From NCBI RefSeq assembly GCF_035982055.1, contig NZ_CP108427.1:4402001-4466000 (forward strand): a stretch of 64,000 nucleotides of DNA, read 5' to 3'. Source of the stretch: Streptomyces sp. NBC_01288 (GTDB lineage Bacteria; Actinomycetota; Actinomycetes; Streptomycetales; Streptomycetaceae). The first letter of the stretch is position 1. Each line of letters opens with the position of its first letter. Below the pieces are notes generated by a model. It had not been told where the DNA came from, made no database searches, and saw only the letters and a program-made list of their open reading frames with translations. Below are positions 1-8,307 of the stretch, in pieces. A program made the translations under genes and the position numbers.

Positions 1-250
1 CCTCGTCCACCGCGTCGACATACCGGGGATGCGCGGGCACGAACACGGGCGTCTCGTACGGCGGGACACCGGGCCGGGGTCCGGGCCGCCCGGCGGCTGC
101 CGGACCGGGCCGGGGCGCGGCCTCGGCATAGTCGAGCAGACGCGACCGACGCGCCTCGGGCACCCCCGCCGCCGGCCCCTGCGTGTAGTCAAGAAGGCGT
201 GAACGGTTCGGCTCCCCCACCGCCGTCTCCTCTTCCCCGTGAGTCGTCAT
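1..250 (-). CDS. Partial protein of unknown function (N-terminal 83 residues)
   Basis: The gene runs off the left edge; ATG is at 250 on the minus strand and the frame is open to base 1. The visible part is hydrophilic and rich in Pro, Ala and Gly, with no signal peptide or membrane segment. It carries a seven-residue motif twice, RSRLLDY, about 20 residues apart, each followed by a Pro/Ala-rich stretch. I do not recognise the family. Repeated short motifs in a disordered N-terminus suggest a protein-interaction or linker region, but this is inference. Confidence 0.65.
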   Translation of the reverse strand, partial: MTTHGEEETAVGEPNRSRLLDYTQGPAAGVPEARRSRLLDYAEAAPRPGPAAAGRPGPRPGVPPYETPVFVPAHPRYVDAVDE

Positions 251-332
251 GGTCGCTGTGGACACATTCGCGCCATCACAGTAGCCACCGACCCAGGGCC
301 CAAATCCGGCTATGTCAGCCCTCCGGACCCGT

Positions 333-347
333 TGCATGCGCAATGCA
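333..347. promoter_or_regulatory. Short palindrome upstream of the partial gene
   Basis: TGCAT and ATGCA arms flank a five-base centre in the 185-base gap between two minus-strand genes. The position suits an operator for the gene starting at 250. The arms are short, so chance is possible. Confidence 0.25.
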
Positions 348-435
348 TACGGCCGCTTGACACCGACCTGGCCATCCCTTGACCGGGTGATGACCAGGCC
401 GAACCGGCAGCCCTACGACCGCTGCGACCCGCCGC

Positions 436-2211
436 CTACAGCGCCCCCGCCAGATCCATCCCCGCCACATACCCGAACGTCATCGCCGGCCCGATCGTCG
501 AGCCCGCGCCCGCGTAGCTGTGCCCCATCACCGCCGCGCTCGCGTTCCCGGCCGCGTACAGGCCGGGGATCACCGAACCGTCCGCCCGCAGCACCCGGGC
601 CCGTGCGTCCGTGCGCATGCCGCCCTTCGTGCCAAGGTCGCCGGGGACGATGCGGAAGGCGTAGTACGGGGGCAGCCAGAGGGGGGCGAGGCAGGAGTTG
701 GGGAGGATCGACGGGTCCGTGTAGTAGTGGTCGTAGGCACTGTCGCCGCGCCCGAAGTCCGTGTCCTTGCCGTTCGCCGCAAGGGAGTTGAAGCGGCTCA
801 CCGTGGAGCGGAGGGCCGCCGCCGGGACGCCGATCGAGGTGGCCAGGGCGTCCAGGCTCCATGCCTTGTACGCCGCGCCCGAGCTGTACCAGTCGTCCGG
901 GAACGTGAACGTCGGCAGGACGTCCTTGAAGAGGTACCGGTTGCGGTAGTTCTGGTCGACGATCAGCCAGGCCGGGATGTCGGGGGCCGCGGTGTCGCGG
1001 TCGTACATGATGTGGACGACATCGCTGTACGGCGCGGCCTCGTTGACGAAGCGCGAACCCGCCTGGTTGACCAACAGGCCGCCGGGGAGGGTGCGTTCGG
1101 CGAGGCAGAAGTACGGGTCGCCGGGGATCGGGATGGTGGGTCCCCACCAGGCGTCGTCCATCAACGCCAGGGCCGCGCCCGCCCGTTGGCCCGCCTGGAT
1201 GCCGTCGCCGGTGTTCTCCTTCGCGCCGACGGTCCAGTCCGTGCCGATGGGCTGACGCTGGTACTGGGCGCGCATCGCCGCGTTGTGCTCGAAGCCGCCG
1301 GAGCCGACGACGACCCCGCGCCGGGCTCGCACCAACCCGGCGGTTCCGGCGCGCGTGACGACCGCCCCGGTGACGGCGCCGCCCTCCGAGTACAGGTCGG
1401 TGAGCGGGGTGTTGAGCCACACCGGCACCTGCGCGGACTGGAGTCCGGCCCGTAGGCCGGCGGCGAGGGACTGGCCCATGGTGAGCGGCTTCTGGCCGAG
1501 CAGCGCCGCCTTCGTCCCCCGGGCCAGACACTCGGTCGCGACCGCCGCGCCCTTCACGCTCACCGCCGCCAGGTCGAGCCACTTGTAGTCGGCGCTGAAG
1601 ACGACCATGCCCGAAGGGACGGCCAGGTAGGGCGGGTTGAGGTGGGCGAGTTCGGTGCCGAGGATGGTGCCGTCGAGCTGATCGGGTTCTATGGAACGGC
1701 CGTTGGGGAGCCCGCCCGGCAACTCCGGGTAGTAGTCGCTGTATCCCTCCATCCAGCGGAAGCGCAGCGGGCTGTTCGCCATCACGAAGGAGATCATGGC
1801 GGGGCCGTGGGCGAGGAACGACTGCTGGCGGTCGGCGGGGACGTCGGCGCCGACGACCGCGGAGAGGTAAGTGGCGGCTTTGGCGGGGGTGTCGGGGACT
1901 CCGGCCGCCAGGATCACCGGGTTGTTGGGGATCCAGATCCCGGCCCCGGAACGCGCCGCCGAACCCCCGAACGTCGGCGCCTTCTCGACCACCACACAGC
2001 TCAGGCCCTGCTTGGCGGCGGTCAGCGCGGCCGTCATCCCGGCCGCTCCCGCACCGATCACCACGACGTCGTAGGTGCCGAGGAGAGGGAGATCGGCGGC
2101 CTGCGCCGCGTGCCGCACCCCGGCGGCGACACCGAGCGCCGCAACCGCACCACCCGCCAACACACGTCTTCTACCGGGGAGTTGTACCTGTCCGTCCGTG
2201 CTCGGGGTCAT
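436..2211 (-). CDS. FAD-dependent oxidoreductase, ketosteroid dehydrogenase/fumarate reductase flavoprotein type, Tat-exported
   Basis: 591 residues. The N-terminus has a twin-arginine signal (GRRRVLAGG followed by an Ala/Val-rich stretch), so export as a folded flavoprotein is likely. The dinucleotide-binding motif VVVIGAGAAGMTAA lies near residues 50-65, and a C-terminal FAD-binding region ends with YAAGNASAAVMGHSYAGAG. This pattern fits the FAD_binding_2 family, which includes 3-ketosteroid-delta1-dehydrogenases and fumarate/urocanate reductases; the substrate cannot be told from sequence. It lies 96 bases downstream of the acyl-CoA ligase on the same strand, so it may share its transcript. 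Confidence 0.85.
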   Translation of the reverse strand: MTPSTDGQVQLPGRRRVLAGGAVAALGVAAGVRHAAQAADLPLLGTYDVVVIGAGAAGMTAALTAAKQGLSCVVVEKAPTFGGSAARSGAGIWIPNNPVILAAGVPDTPAKAATYLSAVVGADVPADRQQSFLAHGPAMISFVMANSPLRFRWMEGYSDYYPELPGGLPNGRSIEPDQLDGTILGTELAHLNPPYLAVPSGMVVFSADYKWLDLAAVSVKGAAVATECLARGTKAALLGQKPLTMGQSLAAGLRAGLQSAQVPVWLNTPLTDLYSEGGAVTGAVVTRAGTAGLVRARRGVVVGSGGFEHNAAMRAQYQRQPIGTDWTVGAKENTGDGIQAGQRAGAALALMDDAWWGPTIPIPGDPYFCLAERTLPGGLLVNQAGSRFVNEAAPYSDVVHIMYDRDTAAPDIPAWLIVDQNYRNRYLFKDVLPTFTFPDDWYSSGAAYKAWSLDALATSIGVPAAALRSTVSRFNSLAANGKDTDFGRGDSAYDHYYTDPSILPNSCLAPLWLPPYYAFRIVPGDLGTKGGMRTDARARVLRADGSVIPGLYAAGNASAAVMGHSYAGAGSTIGPAMTFGYVAGMDLAGAL

Positions 2212-2307
2212 GGCCGCTCCAGCCCGACGGGGAATGGGCTGGGAATGTCGCGCGGGGGTCTTGGGAAGTCAATGACCAGGTCCGCACCAAATGACCCTGA
2301 AAGACGG

Positions 2308-4221
2308 CTAGTTCGCGTACAGCGCCTCGATGTCCCGCGCGAACTCCTGCATGACGAACTCCCGCCGCAGCTTCATCGACGGCGTCAGATGGCCGGCCGC
2401 CTCCGTGAAGTCCACCGGCAGGATGCTGAAGCGGCGGATGGACTCGGGGCGGGAGACCAGCTTGTTCGCGTCGTCGACCGCGCGTTGCAGGACCCCGATC
2501 AACTCCTCGTCGTTGACCAGGAGTTCGGCGGGGACCGGGTGCTTGCCGTTCATCTGGCGCCAGTGGATGATGCCGTCGAGGTCGAGGGTGATGAGGGCGG
2601 CGACGTAGGGGCGGCGGTCGCCGACGACCATGCACTGGGCGATCAACGGGTGGGAGCGGAGCCAGTTCTCCAGCGGGGCCGGGGCCACGTTCTTGCCGCC
2701 CGCGGTGATCAGGATCTCCTTCTTGCGGCCGGTGATGGTGAGGTAGCCCTCGTCGTCGAGGCGCCCGATGTCGCCGGTCGCGAACCAGCCGTCCTGGGAC
2801 GCGGGGATCACCCCGTCGCCGTGCGGGTCCCAGTAGCCCCGGAAGACCTGGCCGCCGGCGAGCAGGATCTCGCCGTCCGACGCGATACGGACCTTGGTGC
2901 CCGGCATCGGCCAACCCACCGTCCCCAGCCGGGGTTTGAGCGGCGGCGTGCAGGTGGCAGCCGCCGTCGTCTCGGTCAGGCCGTAGCCCTCGAAGATCTC
3001 GATGCCCGCGCCGGCGTAGAACGCGGCGAGGCGGCGGCCCAGCGGGGAGCCGCCGCAGATGACGTAACGGAGCTTGCCGCCGAGGGCGTTGCGGATCTTG
3101 CGGTAGACGAGCGGGTCGTAGAAGGCGCGGGCCGTCTTCAACGGGCGGGTCGGGCCCGGCCCCTTGCCGGACTGGCGGGCCTCCAGTGCCTCGCCGTAGC
3201 GGCGGGCGACGTTCGTGGCGCGGTCGAAGACCTTGCCGCGGCCGCCCTTCTCGGCCTTCGCCCGGGCGTTGTTGAAGACCTTCTCCAGCATGTACGGGAT
3301 GGCCAGCAGGAAGGTCGGCTGGAAACTCGCCAGGTCGGCCAGCAGGTCCTCGGACTTGAGGCTCGCGGCGTGGCCGAGGCGGACCCGGGCGCGGATGCAG
3401 GCGACCGCGACCATGCGGCCGAAGACGTGGGAGTAGGGGAGGAAGAGGAGCGTGGAGGGCTCTTCGTCCGCCTTGTTCTTGAAGACGCCGTAGAGGAGTT
3501 CGATCGCGTTGTCGATCTCCGCGAGGAAGTTGCCGTGGGTGATCGCGCAGCCCTTGGGGCGGCCCGTGGTGCCCGAGGTGTAGATGACGGTGGCGAGCGT
3601 GTCGGGCAGCAACACCCCACGCCGTACGGAGACTTCCTGGTCCGGGACGGTCCGGCCGAGTTCCGCCAGCCGGTCCAGGTGTCCCTTCTCGAAGACCCAC
3701 ATGTGGCGCAGGTCGGGCAGCCGGGGCGTCTCCGGACCCAGCGCCGCCGCCTGCGCGACCGTCTCGGCGGCCATCGCCACCGCGCCCGAGTCCTGGAGGA
3801 TCCAGCGGATCTGGAAGAGGGAGGAGGTCGGGTACACCGGGACGGTGACCAGACCGGCCGCCCACGCGGCGAAGTCGAGGAGCGTCCACTCGTACGACGT
3901 CCGCGCCATGACCGCGATCCGGTCGCCCGGCGCGAGCCCCTCCGCGATCATCCCCTTGGCGACGGCCTTCACCTGCTCGGCGAACTCCGTCGCCGTCACG
4001 TCCCGCCAATTGCCGTCCTCGTCCTGCCTGCTGAGGACCACGTGCTCCGGCGCCGCCGCCGCGTTCTCGAACGGCAGGTCGGCGAGCGAGCCGTGGGTCG
4101 CCGGCGGCACCAACGGCGGTACGGACACCTCCCGCACCACGCCGTCCAGCCGCCGGATCTCGGGCTCGACGAGCACGGGCGCGCCGTCGTAGTCGTAGCC
4201 GGACGGATAGACGAGGGACAT
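2308..4221 (-). CDS. fadD: Long-chain fatty acid-CoA ligase (AMP-forming)
   Basis: 637 residues, normal for FadD15-type actinobacterial acyl-CoA synthetases. The AMP-binding motif YTSGTTGRPKG lies near residues 215-225, the A5-like motif EGYGLTETTAA in the middle, and TGDIG and the GRKKEILITAGGKN hinge/lysine region towards the C-terminus. It activates fatty acids with ATP and CoA in the cytoplasm for oxidation or lipid synthesis. It is divergent from the MaoC-type dehydratase across a 352-base intergenic region holding two palindromes; one of them (4265-4283) sits 44-62 bases before this start and probably carries its operator. Confidence 0.9.
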   Translation of the reverse strand: MSLVYPSGYDYDGAPVLVEPEIRRLDGVVREVSVPPLVPPATHGSLADLPFENAAAAPEHVVLSRQDEDGNWRDVTATEFAEQVKAVAKGMIAEGLAPGDRIAVMARTSYEWTLLDFAAWAAGLVTVPVYPTSSLFQIRWILQDSGAVAMAAETVAQAAALGPETPRLPDLRHMWVFEKGHLDRLAELGRTVPDQEVSVRRGVLLPDTLATVIYTSGTTGRPKGCAITHGNFLAEIDNAIELLYGVFKNKADEEPSTLLFLPYSHVFGRMVAVACIRARVRLGHAASLKSEDLLADLASFQPTFLLAIPYMLEKVFNNARAKAEKGGRGKVFDRATNVARRYGEALEARQSGKGPGPTRPLKTARAFYDPLVYRKIRNALGGKLRYVICGGSPLGRRLAAFYAGAGIEIFEGYGLTETTAAATCTPPLKPRLGTVGWPMPGTKVRIASDGEILLAGGQVFRGYWDPHGDGVIPASQDGWFATGDIGRLDDEGYLTITGRKKEILITAGGKNVAPAPLENWLRSHPLIAQCMVVGDRRPYVAALITLDLDGIIHWRQMNGKHPVPAELLVNDEELIGVLQRAVDDANKLVSRPESIRRFSILPVDFTEAAGHLTPSMKLRREFVMQEFARDIEALYAN

Positions 4222-4264
4222 GGCAGCTCCTGTGGCGTGCAGCTTGTACCGCTCTGCTGCATTA

Positions 4265-4283
4265 GGTACGCATGGTGCGTACC
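4265..4283. promoter_or_regulatory. Perfect 8-bp inverted repeat before fadD
   Basis: GGTACGCA and TGCGTACC flank the three bases TGG. Perfect symmetry and a position 44-62 bases upstream of the ligase start suggest a binding site for a dimeric repressor, plausibly the TetR-type protein encoded at 5496-6131 (inference). Confidence 0.5.
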
Positions 4284-4518
4284 GAGGCGTTCATCCCGGC
4301 CCGCGACCGGGGTGTTACCTCGGGTTAGGTCGAAGATCGTACGGGGCCCGCGTGGGGACTTCGTGCTGGTTCGGGGGTGGTACGGAGCCGGGCCTGTGCA
4401 ACCTCGGCGGGTTCGCACGGCTTTGTCAGCCATACGTCAGCCCTGCGTCACCTCTGCGTCGACCATGCGCCCGCCATGGACCGCCCGGCTCGCCCCACTT
4501 GGCCTTACCTGCGGTAAC

Positions 4519-4534
4519 CTTACTGCGAAGTAAG
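4519..4534. promoter_or_regulatory. Palindrome before the MaoC-type gene
   Basis: CTTACT and AGTAAG arms surround a four-base centre, 40 bases before the start at 4574. TTAC..GTAA-type sites are common for TetR-family regulators of acyl-CoA metabolism. It differs from the fadD palindrome, so two regulators may meet in this divergent region. Confidence 0.4.
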
Positions 4535-4573
4535 CCGAAAAGAGCCGCCCAGGACGCCACCCGGGAGTGGGAC

Positions 4574-5458
4574 ATGGCCAACCCCTATCCGCCCCTCACC
4601 GACACCCCCGCACTCACCCCGCTCCTCCTCCGCGGTGCCCTCCTCTCCCCCTTCAAACGGCCCCGCTCCGACGCCGAGTTCCCCCGCACCCGCCTGGTCC
4701 TGCCCGGCGTCCGCGTCGACCTGGCCAAACTCGCCGCCTACGAACGCGTCTGCGGCTTCGCGACCGGCGACGACGCCCTCCCGATCACGTACCCGCACGT
4801 CCTCGGCTTCCCGCTCGCCATGCGCCTGATGAGCTGCCGAGCCTTCCCGCTCCCCCTCCTCGGCCTGGTCCACACGTCGGTGGAGATCACCCGGCATGCG
4901 GCGGTACCGGCCACAGGGGACCACGAACTCACCGTCTACGTCGATGAGTTGGCCCCGCACCGGCGTGGCACGGAGGCGACGGTCACGACGGAGATGCGGG
5001 TGGGCGGCGAGTCCGGGGGCGCGGGCAGGGTCGTATGGGAGTCGCGGAGCACGTATCTCGCCCGGCACCACCGCGCCGACGCGCGGGCGTCCGAGGAGCG
5101 GGAGGCGGGCGAAGTACGGGAAGCGCGGAAGCCGTTGCCCACCCTCGCGGAATGGCGCCTCGCCGAGGACGTCGGCCGGCGCTACGGCGCCGCGTCCGGC
5201 GACCGCAACCCCATCCACCTCTCCCCCCTCACCGCCCGCCTCTTCGGCTTCCCCCGCGCGATCGCGCACGGCATGTGGACGGCGGCCCGGTGCCTCGCCG
5301 CGCACGGGACGCCCGAATCGGCGTACGTACGGGCCGAGTTCAGGGCGCCGGTGCTGTTGCCGGGGGTGGTGGAGTACGCGGCGGAAGGCGGCCGTTTCCA
5401 CCTGCGGAGCGGCGAGCGGACCCACGTGGACGGGCTCGTCCGACCGCTCCCTTTATGA
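4574..5458 (+). CDS. MaoC-like (R)-specific enoyl-CoA hydratase/dehydratase
   Basis: 294 residues from an ATG at 4574; the frame is open further upstream, but there the sequence is promoter-like. The C-terminal half carries the hot-dog hydratase signature: the segment GDRNPIHLSP, then FPRAIAHGMWTAA, where the Asp/His pair forms the catalytic dyad of MaoC/FabZ-type dehydratases. The N-terminal half resembles a degenerate second hot-dog domain, as in two-domain MaoC proteins. It should hydrate enoyl-CoA or dehydrate 3-hydroxyacyl-CoA, matching the divergent acyl-CoA ligase. The last sense codon (5453-5455) is TTA, read in Streptomyces by the developmentally controlled bldA tRNA. Confidence 0.82.
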   Translation: MANPYPPLTDTPALTPLLLRGALLSPFKRPRSDAEFPRTRLVLPGVRVDLAKLAAYERVCGFATGDDALPITYPHVLGFPLAMRLMSCRAFPLPLLGLVHTSVEITRHAAVPATGDHELTVYVDELAPHRRGTEATVTTEMRVGGESGGAGRVVWESRSTYLARHHRADARASEEREAGEVREARKPLPTLAEWRLAEDVGRRYGAASGDRNPIHLSPLTARLFGFPRAIAHGMWTAARCLAAHGTPESAYVRAEFRAPVLLPGVVEYAAEGGRFHLRSGERTHVDGLVRPLPL

Positions 5459-5465
5459 GCCGACG

Positions 5466-5497
5466 AGCGCTCACCAGCTCAAGAGCCTGTGAGCGCT
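5466..5497. terminator. Bidirectional hairpin between convergent genes
   Basis: AGCGCTCAC and GTGAGCGCT form a 9-bp perfect outer stem, with an inner GCTC/GAGC stem. It starts 8 bases after the MaoC stop and overlaps the last two bases of the opposing TetR gene. There is no U-run, as is usual for Streptomyces terminators. Confidence 0.55.
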
Positions 5498-6131
5498 ACG
5501 GCGCCCAGGGCCGCCCCTCCATCAACTGGCCCAGCCCCGCCCACGCGAAGTTCATCAGCGTCGCGGCGGCCTGCTTGGCGGTGACGCCCGGGGTCGCGTT
5601 CGACCAGGCCGCGAGGGACTCGGCGGCGCCGACCAGCGCCTCGGCCAGACCGGCGACCTCGTGCTCGGGGAGGTCCGGGTCACGGTGCGCCTCGCGCGCG
5701 GCGACCGCGATCAACTCGGTGACGAACGCGACGAGTTCGGCGCGCATCGCGGCCACCTCGGCCGCGAAGGGTTCGCCGTGGGTGCGGGCCTGGAGGTGCA
5801 ACACGGCCCAGCCGTCCGGGTGTTGCGCGGTGTGGGTGAAGAACGCCCGCAGCCCGTCCCAGAGTTGGCGGTCGGCGGGCGACCCCGTGTCCACACCGGC
5901 CCGTACCGACTCGGTCAGCGCCTGGCCCTCGCGCCGGATGCACGCGGTGAACAGGTCTTCCTTCGAGTTCAGGTAGAGATACACCAACGGCTTGGACACG
6001 CCCGCGAGTTCGGCTATCTCGTCCATCGACGCGGCCATGTAGCCGCGCTGCCCGAAGGTCCGCACGGCGGCGTCGAGCATCTGCTGCTCACGGACCGCCC
6101 GCGGCATCCGTTTGGTCTTCAAGGCACCCAT
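5496..6131 (-). CDS. TetR-family transcriptional regulator
   Basis: 211 residues from ATG 6131. The N-terminal HTH is clear: REQQMLDAAVRTFGQRGYMAASMDEIAELAGVSKP..LYLYLNSKEDLF covers residues about 13-60. The C-terminal ligand domain is Ala/Glu-rich and ends in a conserved-looking ATLMNFAWAGLGQL segment. The start chosen excludes an Arg/Pro-rich upstream read-through of the same frame. Convergent with the MaoC-type gene and close to the acyl-CoA ligase, it is a reasonable regulator of that locus, though this is inferred from context only. Confidence 0.88.
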   Translation of the reverse strand: MGALKTKRMPRAVREQQMLDAAVRTFGQRGYMAASMDEIAELAGVSKPLVYLYLNSKEDLFTACIRREGQALTESVRAGVDTGSPADRQLWDGLRAFFTHTAQHPDGWAVLHLQARTHGEPFAAEVAAMRAELVAFVTELIAVAAREAHRDPDLPEHEVAGLAEALVGAAESLAAWSNATPGVTAKQAAATLMNFAWAGLGQLMEGRPWAP

Positions 6132-6157
6132 GGGGCAAGGGTAGTTGGGCCCAGGTG

Positions 6158-6469
6158 TCAGGAAGTCTGACCCTGCGGATGGGAGGCCGGCTGGGCGGCG
6201 TCCACCGTCTCGTCCTCCTGGCTGCGGTTGGCGTCCAGGTTGGCCTTCATCCGGTCGACCCGCTCGACGATCTGCACCGAGGCACGGTCCCGCACCCCGC
6301 GCAGCACCACGAAGCTGATCGGCGCCGAGATCACCAGCGCCAGCAGCACGATCCACATGCCGTTGGACTCGCCGAAGCCGCGCGGGAAGGCGCCGAGGTA
6401 GACGAGGCCCCAGACGACGCCGAGGCAGCCCGCGAAGACTCCGAGACGCCACAGTGTGTAGCGGAACAT
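6158..6469 (-). CDS. Small membrane protein, DUF4229-like
   Basis: 103 residues with two predicted membrane helices (about 10-28 and 38-58), then a positively charged loop and a hydrophilic Gln/Asp/Ser-rich tail. The pattern RYTLWRLGVF...GLVYLG and the position beside the menaquinone genes fit the DUF4229 family of actinobacterial inner-membrane proteins. No enzymatic motif is visible. It starts 90 bases downstream of the acetyltransferase gene on the same strand. Confidence 0.75.
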   Translation of the reverse strand: MFRYTLWRLGVFAGCLGVVWGLVYLGAFPRGFGESNGMWIVLLALVISAPISFVVLRGVRDRASVQIVERVDRMKANLDANRSQEDETVDAAQPASHPQGQTS

Positions 6470-6559
6470 CTCAATCCACTCTTCCGATTCGGGACAAGGG
6501 CAACAAAGACAAGGCCATCAATCAGTGAAGCACGATGCCGCACGGATCTTGCAGGGGGG

Positions 6560-7084
6560 TCACAGCAGCGGCAGCAACAGGAAGATGTCGTCCCGGTCGT
6601 CCCCGGGGGCGACGCGGATCGCGCCGGGCACCCGCCCGACCTCCTTGTAGCCGCAGGAGCCGTAGAACCGCTCCAGGCCGTGGCCGCCCCGGCAGGTGAG
6701 GCGGATCGCCTCGATGCCGTCGATGCCGCGGGCGGCCTCCTCGGCGGCGGCGAGGAGGTCGCGGCCGTAGCCCCTGCCCTGGTGGCGGGGGTGGACCATC
6801 ACCGTGTAGAGCCACAGCCAGTGCAGCATCAGGCGGTGGGTGTTGAACGCGAGGAACACGGTCGCGGCGACCGTGCCCGTCTCGTCCCGGCCGACCAGCA
6901 GCCGGGTGCGGCCCTCCGCCATGGCGACGAAGTGCCGGACCAGTTCGGGCCGTATCTCGTCCACCGCGACCGGTGCGACGAAGCCGACCGAGCCCCCCGC
7001 GTTGGAGACGTCCGCCCAGAGGGTGAGGATCTCCTCGCGCAGGGCGGGGGTTATCGCGGGGTCCAGTTCAAAACTCAGTGCCAT
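6560..7084 (-). CDS. GNAT-family N-acetyltransferase
   Basis: 174 residues. The acetyl-CoA binding motif A is visible as VMVHPRHQGRGYGRDLL (Q/RxxGxG/A type) near residues 97-113, followed by IRLTCRGGHGLERFYGSCGYKEVGRV, the usual C-terminal strand-helix-strand of GNAT enzymes. The acetylated substrate is unknown. It lies 10 bases downstream of mqnE on the same strand and is therefore probably cotranscribed with it. Confidence 0.85.
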   Translation of the reverse strand: MALSFELDPAITPALREEILTLWADVSNAGGSVGFVAPVAVDEIRPELVRHFVAMAEGRTRLLVGRDETGTVAATVFLAFNTHRLMLHWLWLYTVMVHPRHQGRGYGRDLLAAAEEAARGIDGIEAIRLTCRGGHGLERFYGSCGYKEVGRVPGAIRVAPGDDRDDIFLLLPLL

Positions 7085-7094
7085 GGAGCTTTCT

Positions 7095-8264
7095 TCACAC
7101 TCGCATCGGCTGCGGCGACTCGCGCCGCGCCGGGTCCGGGCCGTCGTACTCGCGGATGATCTCGTAGCGCGTGTTCCGCTCGACCGGCTGGAAACCGGCG
7201 TCGCGGATCAGGTCGAGGAGGTCGTCGCGGGTGAGCTTGTTCGGGGTGCCGTAGTTGTCGGCGTCGTGCGTGATCTTGTACTCGACGACCGAGCCGTCCA
7301 TGTCGTCCGCGCCGTGCTGGAGGGCGAGCTGTGCGGTCTGGACGCCGTGCATGACCCAGAAGACCTTGACGTGCGGAACGTTGTCGAAGAGGAGACGAGA
7401 CACCGCGAAGGTCTTGAGAGCCTCCGCACCCGTCGCCATCTGCGTCCGCGCCTGAAGGCGGTTGCGGACCTTCCCGTCCTTCATGTCCACGAAGTCGTGC
7501 TGGTAGCGCAGCGGGATGAAGACCTGGAACCCGCCGGTCTCGTCCTGGAGTTCACGCAGCCGCAGCACGTGGTCCACGCGGTGGCGCGGCTCCTCGATGT
7601 GGCCGTAGAGCATGGTGCACGGGGTCTTCAGACCCTTCTCGTGCGCCAGCCGGTGGATCCGCGACCAGTCTTCCCAATGCGTCCGGTGGTCGACGATGTG
7701 CTGGCGGACCTCCCAGTCGAAGATCTCCGCGCCGCCGCCGGTGAGGGATTCGAGGCCGGCGTCGATGAGCTCGTCGAGGATCTCGCTCGCGCTCAGCCCG
7801 GAGATGGTCTCGAAGTGGTGGATCTCGGTGGCCGTGAAGGCCTTGAGGGAGACCTCCGGGAGGGCCTTCTTCAGCTCGCTCAGCGACCGGGGGTAGTAGC
7901 GCCAGGGGAGGTTCGGGTGCAGGCCGTTGACGATGTGTAGCTCGGTGAGGTTCTCGCCCTGCATCGCCTTCGCGAGCCGGACGGCCTCCTCGATGCGCAT
8001 CGTGTACGCGTCCTTCTCGCCCGGCTTGCGCTGGAACGAGCAGTAGGCGCAGGACGCGGTGCACACGTTGGTCATGTTCAGGTGGCGGTTGACGTTGAAG
8101 TGGACGACATCGCCGTTCTTCCGCGTCCGCACCTCGTGCGCGAGTCCGCCCAGCCAGGCCAGGTCGTCCGACTCGTACAGCGCGATGCCGTCCTCACGGG
8201 ACAGCCGCTCACCGGAGCGGACCTTCTGCTCCAGCTCGCGCTTGAGCCCGACATCCATGCCCAT
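7095..8264 (-). CDS. mqnE: Aminofutalosine synthase (radical SAM)
   Basis: 389 residues, the usual MqnE length. The radical-SAM cysteines are in the CX3CX2C arrangement at about C68, C72 and C75 (NVCTASCAYCSF). Conserved blocks follow: HIVNGLHPNLPWRYY, FTATEIHHFE, SLTGGGAEIF and HDFVDMKDG. MqnE joins 3-[(1-carboxyvinyl)oxy]benzoate to SAM-derived adenosyl to give 6-amino-6-deoxyfutalosine, the second step of the futalosine route to menaquinone. ATG 8264 has an AGGA-type ribosome site six bases away; ATG 8258 is an in-frame alternative. It is the first gene of a probable mqnE-GNAT transcript. Confidence 0.95.
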   Translation of the reverse strand: MGMDVGLKRELEQKVRSGERLSREDGIALYESDDLAWLGGLAHEVRTRKNGDVVHFNVNRHLNMTNVCTASCAYCSFQRKPGEKDAYTMRIEEAVRLAKAMQGENLTELHIVNGLHPNLPWRYYPRSLSELKKALPEVSLKAFTATEIHHFETISGLSASEILDELIDAGLESLTGGGAEIFDWEVRQHIVDHRTHWEDWSRIHRLAHEKGLKTPCTMLYGHIEEPRHRVDHVLRLRELQDETGGFQVFIPLRYQHDFVDMKDGKVRNRLQARTQMATGAEALKTFAVSRLLFDNVPHVKVFWVMHGVQTAQLALQHGADDMDGSVVEYKITHDADNYGTPNKLTRDDLLDLIRDAGFQPVERNTRYEIIREYDGPDPARRESPQPMRV

Positions 8265-8307
8265 ACCTCTTCCTAAGACAGTCTCGATAAACCGTACGCC
8301 TACGCCG

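Noticed and set aside
1642-4533. 963-codon plus-strand open frame over the FAD enzyme and acyl-CoA ligase genes
   Set aside because: It is antisense to two well-supported genes, of low-complexity Arg/Gly/Asp composition, and arises from the GC3 bias.
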